Shown here: positions 1-8,003 of the stretch, one piece after another
How the letters are laid out: the number at the start of each line of letters is the position of its first letter
Numbering within the stretch: the stretch's first letter is position 1
NCBI RefSeq assembly: GCF_001552175.1
Contig: NZ_BCQR01000005.1
Span: forward strand, 1-64,000
Source of the DNA: Actinomadura kijaniata NBRC 14229
GTDB lineage: Bacteria > Actinomycetota > Actinomycetes > Streptosporangiales > Streptosporangiaceae
DNA: 64,000 nucleotides
Direction of reading: 5' to 3'
Made by a program: the position numbers and the translations under genes
Notes under the pieces: model-generated
What the model saw: only the letters and a program-made list of their open reading frames with translations
The model's database searches: none
Told to the model about the DNA's origin: nothing

Positions 1-1
1 G

Positions 2-193
2 CCGGAGAGGGCCGGGAAGGCGGCGGAGCCGGGGCGGCGGCCCGTCCGGAAACCGCGCCGCGCCGCGCGGCCCGCGGCCGTTCCGGCCTGGGCCAGGGCC
101 GAGTGCGCCCGGCGGTTCCCCGGCGACCCGGTGCGCCGCCGCTTCTGCGCGGCCGCGCTCGCGGGGTTCAGGGACGGCGTCCCACGCCGGTGA
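2..193 (+). CDS. C-terminal end of an unknown protein (partial)
   Basis: An open frame enters from the left edge and stops at TGA 191-193, giving about 63 residues. The tail is rich in Arg and Ala and contains WARAECARRFPGDPVRRRF, which reads like a genuine C-terminus with two Cys and aromatic residues rather than a shadow frame. It would converge on and overlap the end of the SDR gene on the other strand by 26 bp. I do not recognise the family. It could also be non-coding, since every frame here is open in such GC-rich DNA. Confidence 0.35.
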   Translation, partial: PERAGKAAEPGRRPVRKPRRAARPAAVPAWARAECARRFPGDPVRRRFCAAALAGFRDGVPRR

Positions 194-1229
194 GCATCTC
201 CCGCAGCCGCATCGGCCCGCCGGTCTCCCGCGCCAGCGGCGGGGTGTCCATGCCGGCGCCCTCGCGCAGCCCCTCCAGCAGCGCGCGCAGCGCGTCGACG
301 CCGGTGTGCTCGGGGCTCCAGCCCAGCTCCTCGCGGGCGCGCGTGACGTCCATGATCGGCAGGCGCAGCACCATGTCGACCAGGTGCGGGGAGGCGGGCA
401 CCAGGTTCAGCCGCCACGCGGCGGCGACCGCCGCCCGCGCCCCGAGGGCCGGGACCGGCACCCGCCGCGCCCGCAGCACCTCGGCGAGCACGGCGGCGTC
501 GATGACCGGCTCGGCGGCGATGTTGAACGGCCCTCGCACGTCCCGCGTCACCGCCAGCCGGTAAGCCTGCGCCATGTCCTCGGTGTGCAGGGCCTGGAAC
601 GCCAGCCCCGGGATGTCGGGCACGACCGGGACCATCCCCGGCCGCACCAGCCGTCCCGGCAGCAGCGGCCCGGCGAACAGCCGCCGCTGCTCGGACGCCG
701 CCTCCCGCTTGAAGACGAACCCGGGCCGCAGCCGCACCACCCGCACGTCGGGGTGGTCGGCCTGGAAGGAGTCCAGCAGGCGTTCCACGTACGCCTTCTC
801 CCGGCCGTAGGCGGCCTCGGGCCAGCCGTGGGTCGGCCAGGACTCGTCGCGGGGGCGCTCCTTCTCGGCCAGGGACGGGACGGGGGAGTAGGCCCCCACC
901 GACGAGGCGTACACCAGCGCCGGGACCCCGGCCTCGGCGACGGCGCGGAACACGCGGGCGCTGCCGATGACGTTGTTGTCCCAGGTCACCCGCGGCCGGT
1001 GGGTGGGCTGGAACAGCCAGGCCAGGTGGACGACGACGTCGGCGCCCCGGAAGTGCGCGGCCAGGTCGTGCCGGGCGACGTCGGCCTCGGCCCACCCGGT
1101 CTTGTCGATCTTCAGCTCGGCGGGTCGCCGGGACAGCCCCAGGACCGAGTCGATCCCGGGGTCGGCGGCCAGCGCCCGGACGGTGCTGGTGCCCACGTTG
1201 CCGGTGGCACCGGTGACGACGACGCGCAT
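168..1229 (-). CDS. NAD-dependent epimerase/dehydratase family protein (extended SDR)
   Basis: A 353-residue extended short-chain dehydrogenase/reductase. The N-terminal Rossmann glycine motif GATGNVG is at residues 7-13 and the catalytic YxxxK pair is Y141/K145, after a conserved ASS at 108-110. This architecture is typical of nucleotide-sugar epimerases and related cytosolic NAD(P)-dependent enzymes. The substrate cannot be told from sequence. The ATG is preceded by AAGGAG at good spacing. It stands alone, separated by 79 bp from the Clp-N gene, and its end overlaps the putative plus-strand gene at the left edge. Confidence 0.85.
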   Translation of the reverse strand: MRVVVTGATGNVGTSTVRALAADPGIDSVLGLSRRPAELKIDKTGWAEADVARHDLAAHFRGADVVVHLAWLFQPTHRPRVTWDNNVIGSARVFRAVAEAGVPALVYASSVGAYSPVPSLAEKERPRDESWPTHGWPEAAYGREKAYVERLLDSFQADHPDVRVVRLRPGFVFKREAASEQRRLFAGPLLPGRLVRPGMVPVVPDIPGLAFQALHTEDMAQAYRLAVTRDVRGPFNIAAEPVIDAAVLAEVLRARRVPVPALGARAAVAAAWRLNLVPASPHLVDMVLRLPIMDVTRAREELGWSPEHTGVDALRALLEGLREGAGMDTPPLARETGGPMRLREMLTGVGRRP

Positions 1230-1308
1230 GACGCGACTCCTTGTCCGAGGTCGGGGCGATTGCCCTGGTCAGCCGCCCCTACCCGGTCATGGGCCGGGCA
1301 TGCGCCGG

Positions 1309-1860
1309 TCAGGCCGCCTCGGTGATCCGGCGGGTGACGTCGGCGCGCAGCGCGTCGATGTCCGCGCCCGCCGCGCGCAGCACCCGCACCGAGGTGAACT
1401 CGGGGTCGTGCAGCACGCCCAGCAGGACGTGGCCGCTGCTGATGTGGTTCTGCTTGAGCCTGATGGCGTGCCGCAGCGCCAGTTCGAGAGATTTCTTGGC
1501 CTGTTTGGTAAAGGGGATGTGGCCCTTGCGGGACTTGCGGAACCGGCCGGCCGGAGCGTCGAGGGCGCCCTCGCCGAAGTTCCACTCGGCCGCCGCGCGC
1601 ACCGCCTCCAGGTCGATGCCGAGCAGCCGCAGCGCCTCGGCGTCCAGGGGGTCCTCCGACCGGCGGGCGCGGTCGAGGCGGGCGCGCAGGCCCTCCGGGT
1701 CGAGGCCGTGGGCGCGCAGGGTCGCGGCGGCCGAGCCGTCCACCTCCAGCAGGCCGAGCAGGACGTGCTCGGTGCCGATCTCGCCGTCGCCCAGCTCCCG
1801 GGCGACCTCCTGCGCGGTGACGACCGCGAGCCGGGCGTGCCTGGAGAAACGTTCGAACAT
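1309..1860 (-). CDS. Clp N-terminal (Clp R) domain protein without ATPase modules
   Basis: This 183-residue protein holds two Clp-N repeats: one from residue 1 (MFERFSRHARLAVV then TEHVLLGLL) and one in the second half (FTKQAKKSLELALRHA then SGHVLLGVL). These repeats normally form the substrate/adaptor-binding head of ClpA/ClpC. The AAA+ modules with Walker motifs are absent, so it is not an unfoldase; it may act as a stand-alone adaptor or stress sensor (inference). The ATG lies one base after the stop of the upstream HTH gene and has an AGGGAG ribosome site, so the two are an operon. Such HTH/Clp-N pairs are known in actinobacteria, but their role is poorly defined. Confidence 0.88.
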   Translation of the reverse strand: MFERFSRHARLAVVTAQEVARELGDGEIGTEHVLLGLLEVDGSAAATLRAHGLDPEGLRARLDRARRSEDPLDAEALRLLGIDLEAVRAAAEWNFGEGALDAPAGRFRKSRKGHIPFTKQAKKSLELALRHAIRLKQNHISSGHVLLGVLHDPEFTSVRVLRAAGADIDALRADVTRRITEAA

Positions 1861-1861
1861 C

Positions 1862-2095
1862 TCACTTCTCCCTTGAGAGGATCCGGCGTCCCCCGCCGTG
1901 CTTCTTGTGGACGGCCTGCCGGCTCACGCCGAGGCAGGCCGCGATCTCCTGCCAGGACCAGCCCTGCTCGCGGGCGCTGGCCACCTGGAGCGCCTCCAGG
2001 CGCTCGGCCAGCTCGCGCAGGGCGCGCACGGCCCGCAGGCCGACGGCGGGGTCCCGGCTGCCCGCCTCCTGGGCGAGCCTCACTCCGTCGTTCAT
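1862..2095 (-). CDS. Small helix-turn-helix regulator paired with Clp-N protein
   Basis: A 77-residue protein with a predicted helical N-terminal half and a C-terminal helix-turn-helix at about residues 45-66 (WSWQEIAACLGVSRQAVHKK). The fold resembles the sigma-region-4-like HTH of small actinobacterial regulators. It is the first gene of a two-gene operon with the Clp-N protein. Its ATG coincides with the predicted transcription start of a promoter carrying two identical-type palindromes, so it is probably leaderless and autoregulated (inference). No ligand-binding domain is present, so any signal would have to come through a partner such as the Clp-N protein. Confidence 0.85.
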   Translation of the reverse strand: MNDGVRLAQEAGSRDPAVGLRAVRALRELAERLEALQVASAREQGWSWQEIAACLGVSRQAVHKKHGGGRRILSREK

Positions 2096-2097
2096 GG

Positions 2098-2142
2098 TGT
2101 CAATCTAGGTTGACACGCCCGACATGTCAACCGCAGTTGACA
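2098..2142 (-). promoter_or_regulatory. Promoter with two TGTCAA-N6-TTGACA operators for the HTH/Clp-N operon
   Basis: Two 18-bp palindromes TGTCAA-N6-TTGACA lie at 2098-2115 and 2125-2142, 27 bp apart centre to centre. On the minus strand a TTGACA -35 (2130-2125) is followed by a 17-nt spacer and TAGATT (2107-2102). The expected start is about 2095, the A of the HTH ATG, so the mRNA would be leaderless. One palindrome covers the -35 and the other the -10, which is the arrangement of an autorepressor. Confidence 0.75.
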
Positions 2143-2154
2143 CGCTGGAGGGGG

Positions 2155-3189
2155 TCAGCGGGTGACGACCAGGGTGGCCAGCAGGTCGTCCAGGCTGATG
2201 ATCCCGACGGGCCGCCCGTCGGAACCCAGCACCAGACCCAGATGGCTGTGCGCGGCGCGCAGCTGCGCCACCGCCTCGGCCACCGGCGTGTCGACCGGCA
2301 CGGCGGGCACCGGGTGCGCCAGCCCGCCCGCCGGGGTGCGGCGGCCCCGCGCCCGGGCCAGGTAGGCGTCGCGGACGTGCACCATGCGGGCCGGTCCGCC
2401 GCGCCCCCCGCCCTCGCCGTCCGGGCCGCTCAGCATGATGCGCAGCCGTCCGGTGCGGGCGGCGGTGTCCACGACCTGCTGCGGCGTGGCGGTGGCGGGC
2501 ACCGACACGACCCGCTCGGGCGGGATCACCAGGTCCGCCAGCGGCGCGCGGGGGGCCTCCAGCGCGGCGGTCAGCAGGGTCAGGTCGCTCTCCTCGATGA
2601 GGCCGAGCCGCCGGGACTCGACGGCCAGCGCGCGCAGCTGCTCGGGGGTGCGCGACACGTCGATCGCGTCGCGGGGCTCCACCCCGATCGCGCGCAGCAG
2701 CAGGTTGGTGACGGCGTTCAGCGCGGCGAGGGCGGGCCGCACCACCGTGGTGAACGCGCGGAACGGCGGCGCGAGCCCGGTGGCCGAGCGCTCGGGATGG
2801 GCGATGGCCCACGACTTCGGCGCCATCTCGCCGATCACCATGTGCAGGAACGTCACCAGCGCCAGCGCCAGCACGAACGCCACCGCGTGCGCGGCGGCCT
2901 CCGGCAGCCCCAGCGAGTGGAACAGCGGCGTCAGCGTCCCGGCGAACACCGGCTCCGACACCAGGCCCAGCCCCAGCGAGCACATGGTGATGCCGAGCTG
3001 CGCGCCCGCCAGCATCAGCGACAGCTCGCGGATCCCCGCGACCGCCGACGCCGCGCCCCGCGACCCCCGCGCGGCGGCCTTCTCCAGCCGCGGCCGCTTG
3101 GCCGCCACCAGCGCGAACTCGGCGGCGACGAAGAAACCGTTGCCCGCCAGCAGCAACAGGGTCAGCGGCGCCCCCACCGACAGGTTCAC
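2155..3189 (-). CDS. HlyC/CorC-type CNNM transmembrane protein with CBS domain (short form)
   Basis: 344 residues. The N-terminal half is a CNNM/DUF21 membrane domain with hydrophobic segments near residues 5-28, 55-80 and 95-125, and the C-terminal half carries a CBS pair that ends in PVGIISLDDLLATLV. It lacks the C-terminal CorC_HlyC domain found in its upstream neighbour. Family members are implicated in Mg2+/Co2+ homeostasis or membrane integrity; the name hemolysin is historical. The GTG start has a GAGGAGGA ribosome site and follows the neighbouring paralogue by only 10 bp, so both are co-transcribed and may form a heterodimer (inference). Confidence 0.88.
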   Translation of the reverse strand: MNLSVGAPLTLLLLAGNGFFVAAEFALVAAKRPRLEKAAARGSRGAASAVAGIRELSLMLAGAQLGITMCSLGLGLVSEPVFAGTLTPLFHSLGLPEAAAHAVAFVLALALVTFLHMVIGEMAPKSWAIAHPERSATGLAPPFRAFTTVVRPALAALNAVTNLLLRAIGVEPRDAIDVSRTPEQLRALAVESRRLGLIEESDLTLLTAALEAPRAPLADLVIPPERVVSVPATATPQQVVDTAARTGRLRIMLSGPDGEGGGRGGPARMVHVRDAYLARARGRRTPAGGLAHPVPAVPVDTPVAEAVAQLRAAHSHLGLVLGSDGRPVGIISLDDLLATLVVTR

Positions 3190-3199
3190 CGTGTCCTCC

Positions 3200-4531
3200 T
3201 CACGGGGCCTCCTCCAGACCGATGGCGCGCAGCCGGATCAGCTCCGGGACGTGCCGGTGCACCGTCAGCACCTCCACCACCGCCCGGCGCGGCGGCTCGC
3301 CCATCCGGGTCGGCGGCAGGTCGACGGTGACCACGTCGCCGGGCTCGGCGACGCGGCCGAGACGTTGCAGCAGCAGCCCGGCGACGGTCTCGTAGTCGCC
3401 CTCGGGCAGCGCGATGCCGGTCTCGTGGGCGACCTCGTCGGTCCGCAGCCCCGCGTCGGTGGTCCACCACTCGCCGCGCCGGATCGCCAGGTCCTCGCCC
3501 GCGTCGTTCTCGTCGGCGATCTCCCCGACCAGCTCCTCGGCCACGTCCTCCCAGGTGACCAGCCCGGCGAAGCCGCCGTACTCGTCCACCACGCAGCCCA
3601 GCGGCACGTCGGCGGCCTGGAGCCGGTCGACCACGTCGGGCAGCGGCAGCGACGACGGCAGCAGCAGCGGCGGGCGGGCGACCGCCCGCACCGGGGTGGC
3701 GTCGATCTCGTCGGGGGTGAGCCGGACCAGGTCGTCCAGCCCGACCACGCCCAGCACGTCGTCGATGCGGTCGCCGACCACCGGGTAGCGGGTGTGCCCG
3801 TGCGCGGTGATGATCTCGCTGAGGACGCGCAGCGGCGCGTCGGCCGACACCGTCACCACGTCCACCCGCGGCACCATCACCTCCCCGGCGATCCGCTCGG
3901 AGAACGACAGCGCCCGCTCCAGCAGGTCGGCGTGGCCCTCGGTCAGCTCCTCGCCGGACTCGCCGATGATGTGGCCGAGCTCCTCCAGCGTCGCGCCGTG
4001 GTGCAGCTCCTCCACCGGCTCGATCCCGACCGCCCGCAGCAGCCGGTTGGCGGAGGCGTCGAACAGCCGGATCAGCGGCGAGGCCAGCTTCAGGTACAGG
4101 AGGGTGGAGGAGGCCAGCGCCCGCGCCATCGGCTCGGCCCGCGCCAGCGCCAGGTTCTTGGGGAACAGCTCGCCCAGCACCATCTGGATCACCGTGGCCA
4201 GCACGAACCCGGCGGTCAGCGCGGCGCCGTCGACCATCGCGCGCGGCGTCCCGAGGGCCCGCAGCGGCGGCGCGATCAGATCGGCCAGCGCGGGCTTGGC
4301 GATGAACCCGACCACCAGCGCGGTCACGGTGATGCCGAGCTGCGCGCCCGACAGCATGAACGACAGCCGCTCCATCACCCGCACCGCGCGGGCCGCGCCC
4401 CGGTCGCCGGAGCGGGCGCGCTGCTCCAGCGCGATCCGGTCGGCGGTGACGAACGCGAACTCCTGCGCCACGAAGTAACCGGTGGCGGCGGTCAGCAGCA
4501 GGACGGCCAGCAGGCCGAGCACGGCGTTCAT
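3200..4531 (-). CDS. HlyC/CorC family transporter (CNNM, CBS pair, CorC_HlyC domain)
   Basis: 443 residues from the chosen ATG. The order is a DUF21/CNNM membrane domain with about four hydrophobic segments, a CBS pair (MVPRVDVVTVSADAPL ... VGVVGLDDLVRLT), and a C-terminal CorC_HlyC domain (YETVAGLLLQRLGRVAEPGD). It is a predicted cytoplasmic-membrane protein linked to divalent-metal homeostasis. A longer open frame reaches 4678, but the added residues look non-membrane and untranslated. The ATG at 4531, or GTG at 4534, follows a GGGGAAGGGA ribosome site and starts right at the first membrane helix. It is the first gene of a two-gene operon with a shorter paralogue. Confidence 0.88.
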   Translation of the reverse strand: MNAVLGLLAVLLLTAATGYFVAQEFAFVTADRIALEQRARSGDRGAARAVRVMERLSFMLSGAQLGITVTALVVGFIAKPALADLIAPPLRALGTPRAMVDGAALTAGFVLATVIQMVLGELFPKNLALARAEPMARALASSTLLYLKLASPLIRLFDASANRLLRAVGIEPVEELHHGATLEELGHIIGESGEELTEGHADLLERALSFSERIAGEVMVPRVDVVTVSADAPLRVLSEIITAHGHTRYPVVGDRIDDVLGVVGLDDLVRLTPDEIDATPVRAVARPPLLLPSSLPLPDVVDRLQAADVPLGCVVDEYGGFAGLVTWEDVAEELVGEIADENDAGEDLAIRRGEWWTTDAGLRTDEVAHETGIALPEGDYETVAGLLLQRLGRVAEPGDVVTVDLPPTRMGEPPRRAVVEVLTVHRHVPELIRLRAIGLEEAP

Positions 4532-4677
4532 CACCGCATTCCCTTCCCCATCAAGATCCTTCCTATCCCGCCGGACCGCCGGCTGAAATCCCGCTGTGAA
4601 CTGGAGTGTGCCCATCTCCCGTGATAGGCACGAAGAGTCCCCAGGGTTAACGGTTTTTCTCAGCGGTGGGAGAGCCA

Positions 4678-5685
4678 ATGACCGACGACCGGCGGCCCCG
4701 ACCCGTCTTCGACCCCACCATTCCCGGCGGCGAGCGCGCCCTGCTGGCCGCCTCGCCCGAACGCCTGGTCGCCGCCGGCCGCCCCGCGCCGCCGCCCCCG
4801 CGTCCGGGCCCGTGGACGATCGCCGCGCGGGTCGTGTGGATCCCGCTGTTCGCGTTCTTCTACGGGGTGTTCCCCGGCGGCTGGTTCCGGCTGTTCTTCC
4901 TGGCCTCGCTCGACGACGACGACCTGATGGGCGGGTTCCTGCGGTGGGGGCAGCTGCCGCTGGCGGCGATGACCGTCACGCCCGCCGTGCAGATCGCGCT
5001 GCTGCTGCTCGGGCAGGAGGAGGCCGCCGGGGCGCTGGCCGCCGCGAGCTTCACCGGGTGGGCCGCCGGCGCGGTCCGCTACCTGCGCGAACCGGCCGCC
5101 GCGCGGGCCGCCCGCGAGCACCACGGCCGCTACCTGCTGCCCGGCGACTTCGACCGGCCCGCCGCGCGGCTGCTGGCACGCGCCCAGCGCGCCGTGGACG
5201 CGGTGCTGGGCTCGGAGTCGCACCGCGCCGGGCTGCTGGACGCGGTCGACAACGCCGTGGCGCTGCCGCGCGAGGAGTGGGCGATCGCCGAGGCGCTCGC
5301 CGAGCACACCCGGCTGCGGCGCGAACGCCGCCGCCAGCAGCCCGCGCGGCTCGGCCCCGAGGTCCGCGCCCTGCTGGAGCCGCAGCGGCGCGCCCTGGAC
5401 CTGTCGGTCCGCTCCGTCACCGCGCGCGTCGAGGCCCTGGAGGACTACGCGCGCCGGGTCCGGGCCGCCGACGACGCCTTCCACGAGTGGCGGGTGCTGC
5501 GCGGGATCCCCGAGCAGAACGCCCGCTACCGGGAGCTGCTGGCCGCGACCGTCCGCGACGACCTGGCCCGCGCCGAGATCGACCGGCTCGCCGCCGACGC
5601 CGAACGCGCCGAGCGGGCGTTCCGCGGCAGCGTCCGCACGGCCCTGGCCGCCGCCCCCGAGCCCGGCCTCGGGCATCCAGCCTGA
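4678..5685 (+). CDS. Unknown membrane protein with helical C-terminal region
   Basis: 335 residues, not assigned to a named family. After a proline-rich cytosolic leader come hydrophobic stretches around residues 45-75 (VWIPLFAFFYGVFPGGWF) and 85-110, then a long charged helical region ending in repeated heptad-like Arg/Glu/Ala segments that may be coiled coil. The ATG at 4678 is preferred to the upstream in-frame GTG (4666) because GGTGGGAG sits just before it. It is divergent from the CorC-type operon and lies 95 bp upstream of the DUF4235 gene, from which it may be separately transcribed. Confidence 0.7.
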   Translation: MTDDRRPRPVFDPTIPGGERALLAASPERLVAAGRPAPPPPRPGPWTIAARVVWIPLFAFFYGVFPGGWFRLFFLASLDDDDLMGGFLRWGQLPLAAMTVTPAVQIALLLLGQEEAAGALAAASFTGWAAGAVRYLREPAAARAAREHHGRYLLPGDFDRPAARLLARAQRAVDAVLGSESHRAGLLDAVDNAVALPREEWAIAEALAEHTRLRRERRRQQPARLGPEVRALLEPQRRALDLSVRSVTARVEALEDYARRVRAADDAFHEWRVLRGIPEQNARYRELLAATVRDDLARAEIDRLAADAERAERAFRGSVRTALAAAPEPGLGHPA

Positions 5686-5713
5686 TCAAAGGCCGAACGC
5701 TCCCGGCCGCCAC

Positions 5714-5737
5714 GTTTAGGACGGCCCCACGGGGAAC
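5714..5737 (+). promoter_or_regulatory. Putative sigma-B-type promoter for DUF4235/BrkB genes
   Basis: GTTT at 5714-5717 and GGGAAC at 5732-5737 are separated by 14 nt, which is the spacing of actinobacterial sigma-B/sigma-F promoters (GTTT-N14-16-GGGTA); one base of the -10 differs. The expected start near 5745 leaves a leader of about 36 nt with an AGGAGAGGA ribosome site before the GTG at 5781. Confidence 0.4.
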
Positions 5738-5780
5738 GGCACCGGCACGCGAAACCTCGTCGCAGGAGAGGAAGCGACCG

Positions 5781-6044
5781 GTGAAACTGCTCTACAAGCC
5801 GCTGTCGATCCTGTTCAGCGTGCTCGGCGGACTGCTCGCCGGGACGCTGTTCAAGCAGGTCTGGAAACGCGCCGCGGGCCAGGACGACGCGCCCGACGCC
5901 GACGACGCCAACTACTCCTGGAGGCAGGTCCTGATCGCCGCCGCGGTACAGGGCGCGATCTTCGGCCTGGTGAAGGCGGCCGTGCAGCGCGCGGGCGCCC
6001 AGGCCGTCCGGAAGAGCACCGGGCGCTGGCCCGGCGACGACTGA
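5781..6044 (+). CDS. DUF4235 small membrane protein
   Basis: 87 residues, GTG start behind AGGAGAGGA. Two hydrophobic helices are visible: residues 4-25 (YKPLSILFSVLGGLLAGTLF) and about 50-65 (VLIAAAVQGAIFGLVKAAVQ), joined by an acidic loop DDAPDADDA. This pattern, including the KLLYKP start and WKRA after the first helix, is that of the actinobacterial DUF4235 family, whose function is unknown. It is 18 bp upstream of the BrkB gene and presumably co-transcribed with it from the sigma-B-like promoter at 5714-5737. Confidence 0.85.
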   Translation: MKLLYKPLSILFSVLGGLLAGTLFKQVWKRAAGQDDAPDADDANYSWRQVLIAAAVQGAIFGLVKAAVQRAGAQAVRKSTGRWPGDD

Positions 6045-6062
6045 CCGCACCAGGAGACCCCG

Positions 6063-7049
6063 ATGCCCCGATTCCGGAAGAAGGCGACCCCCGACTCGCC
6101 GACCGACCTGTCGCCGGTGTCCTGGTGGGCGGCGGTGAAACGCTCCTTCGGCGAGTTCCAGGACGACGCCCTGCCCGACTGGGCCGCCGCCCTCACCTAC
6201 TACAGCGTCCTGTCGATCTTCCCGGCGATGCTGGTGGTGATCTCGCTGGTCGGGCTCGGCGGCAAGGGGCTGTCCCAGGACCTGATCACCAACGTCGGGC
6301 AGATCGCGCCCGGCTCGGTCAAGCAGGTCCTCGCCAACGCGCTCACCGAGCTGCAACGCGGCCAGGGCGGGGCGGGCCTGGTCGCGGTGCTCGGTCTGCT
6401 CGGCGCGATCTGGGCGGCGTCGGGCTACGTGGCGGCGTTCATGCGCGCCTCCAACGCCATCTACGACGTCCCCGAGGGGCGGCCCATCTGGAAGACGACG
6501 CCGATCCGGGTCGCCGTCACCCTCGTCACGCTGGTGCTGCTGGCCGCCTCCGCGGTCGCCGTGGTGGTGTCCGGGCCGATCGCGCGCCAGGTCGGCGACC
6601 TGCTCGGCCTGGGATCGGCCGCCGTCACGGCGTGGAGCATCGCCAAGTGGCCGGTGCTGGTGCTGGTGGCCAGCTTCCTGATCTCGCTGCTGTACTGGGC
6701 CTCGCCCAACGCCAAGCAGGGCTTCAGATGGGTCACCCCCGGCGGCGTGCTGGCGCTGCTGCTGTGGGCGGTGGCCTCGGCGGGCTTCGCCTTCTACGTC
6801 GCCAACTTCAGCTCCTACAACAAGACCTACGGCAGCCTCGCCGGGATCATCATCTTCCTGGTCTGGCTGTGGATCACCAACCTGGCGATCCTGCTGGGCG
6901 CCGAGGTGAACGCCGAGCTGGAACGCGGCCGCGCCATCGCCGGGGGAGTGCCCGAGGAGCAGGAGCCCTACGTCGAGCCCCGCGACACCCGGGGCTTCGA
7001 CGAGGACGAGATGGAGAGTCTCAAGGCCCTGAAACGCAAGGACCACTGA
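6063..7049 (+). CDS. YihY/BrkB family inner-membrane protein
   Basis: 328 residues with about six transmembrane helices and the signature AALTYYSVLSIFPAML after a short cytosolic leader. Further conserved stretches are YVAAFMRASNAIYDV, VTPGGVLALLLW and YGSLAGIIIFLVWLWITN. The family was once annotated as ribonuclease BN, which is wrong; members are polytopic membrane proteins of unknown transport or envelope function. The ATG follows CCAGGAGACC. It is second in an operon with DUF4235 and ends 21 bp before a convergent gene. Confidence 0.9.
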   Translation: MPRFRKKATPDSPTDLSPVSWWAAVKRSFGEFQDDALPDWAAALTYYSVLSIFPAMLVVISLVGLGGKGLSQDLITNVGQIAPGSVKQVLANALTELQRGQGGAGLVAVLGLLGAIWAASGYVAAFMRASNAIYDVPEGRPIWKTTPIRVAVTLVTLVLLAASAVAVVVSGPIARQVGDLLGLGSAAVTAWSIAKWPVLVLVASFLISLLYWASPNAKQGFRWVTPGGVLALLLWAVASAGFAFYVANFSSYNKTYGSLAGIIIFLVWLWITNLAILLGAEVNAELERGRAIAGGVPEEQEPYVEPRDTRGFDEDEMESLKALKRKDH

Positions 7050-7070
7050 GCCCGCCGGGTGCGGCGGCGG

Positions 7071-7940
7071 TCACAGCAGGCTCACCGCCCGGTCGACGGC
7101 GGCCGCCACGTCGCCGTCGGCCGGGTACAGCAGCGAACGGCCCACCACCAGCCCGCGCACGTTGGGGTGGGCCAGGGCCTTCTCCCAGGAGGAGAACGCG
7201 GCGTCGGCGTCGGTGACCTCGCCGCCCAGCAGCAGCACCGGCAGCGTCGTGGCGGCCAGCACCCGTTCCATGTCCGGCACCACCGGCAGCTTCAGCCACG
7301 TGTAGGCCGAGGTGCGGCCCAGCCCCGACGCGACCGTCACCGACCGGATCACCGCCTCCGGCGACAGGTCGTTGCGCAGCCGCCCGTCCTGCCAGGACGC
7401 CCAGAACGGCTCGACCAGCGCCAGCAGCCCCAGCTCGGCCAGCTCGTTGACCGCCTGCGCCGCGCCCGCGAGGGTGAAGGCGGTGTTCTCGTCGTCCGGC
7501 GCGATCCGCAGCAGCAGCTTGCCCCCGTCGAACCGCATCCCCGCGACGCCCCGCGCGTCGTACCCGGTGAACCGGTCGTCGGCCTCGAACACCGCCCCCG
7601 CCAGCCCGCCCCGGTTCATCGACCCGAAGACCGACTTGCCCTCCAGCGCTCCGAGCAGCAGCAGGTCCTCCAGGACGTCGGCGGTGCCGAGCGCGCCGGT
7701 GACGCCGGGGCGTTCCAGCGCCGTGCCCAGCCGCCGCAGCAGCTCGCCCCGGTCGGCCATGGCGAGGGGGTCGCCGCCCGCGCCGAGCGCGGCGCGCGCC
7801 GGATGGTCGGCCGCGATGATCAGTGCTCTGCCGTGGTCGCCAAGAGGGGACACCGCGCGGGCGCGCCGGGCGGCGGCGGCCGCGATGGCGCCGGGGTCGT
7901 GGGCGCGCGCGTCGATGACGTGCCGGAGCGGATCGGTCAC
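7071..7940 (-). CDS. Aldolase-like (beta/alpha)8-barrel protein, Cgl0159-type
   Basis: 289 residues from GTG 7940, chosen because GAGGTG lies just upstream; the frame extends to 7988 without support. The sequence has the alternating strand/helix pattern of a class I aldolase TIM barrel, with RALIIAADHPAR, MRFDGGKLLLRIAPDDENT and a C-terminal VPVLLLGGEVTDADAAF followed by VRGLVVGRSLLYP, a typical phosphate-binding end. It resembles proteins found beside iolC in actinobacterial myo-inositol loci (family knowledge). No other inositol gene is visible here, so the substrate is open. Confidence 0.65.
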   Translation of the reverse strand: MTDPLRHVIDARAHDPGAIAAAAARRARAVSPLGDHGRALIIAADHPARAALGAGGDPLAMADRGELLRRLGTALERPGVTGALGTADVLEDLLLLGALEGKSVFGSMNRGGLAGAVFEADDRFTGYDARGVAGMRFDGGKLLLRIAPDDENTAFTLAGAAQAVNELAELGLLALVEPFWASWQDGRLRNDLSPEAVIRSVTVASGLGRTSAYTWLKLPVVPDMERVLAATTLPVLLLGGEVTDADAAFSSWEKALAHPNVRGLVVGRSLLYPADGDVAAAVDRAVSLL

Positions 7941-8003
7941 TGCACACCTCGCAGTCTCGGCGGGGAGCGGTCCCCTCCACGATGCCATCCCCGGTCCGAA
8001 GAT

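Noticed and set aside
967..3330. Plus-strand open frame of 787 codons
   Set aside because: Antisense to SDR, Clp-N, HTH and CorC-like genes and crosses their promoter; composition of a shadow frame.
2384..4624. Plus-strand open frame of 746 codons over the two CorC-like genes
   Set aside because: It is antisense to two well-supported genes, is low in hydrophobic and rich in Arg/Gln/His/Gly codons, and has no domain or ribosome site; a GC-skew shadow.
6063..7049. Ribonuclease BN annotation for the BrkB/YihY protein
   Set aside because: The family name is a historical error; true RNase BN is a metallo-beta-lactamase enzyme, and this protein is polytopic membrane.
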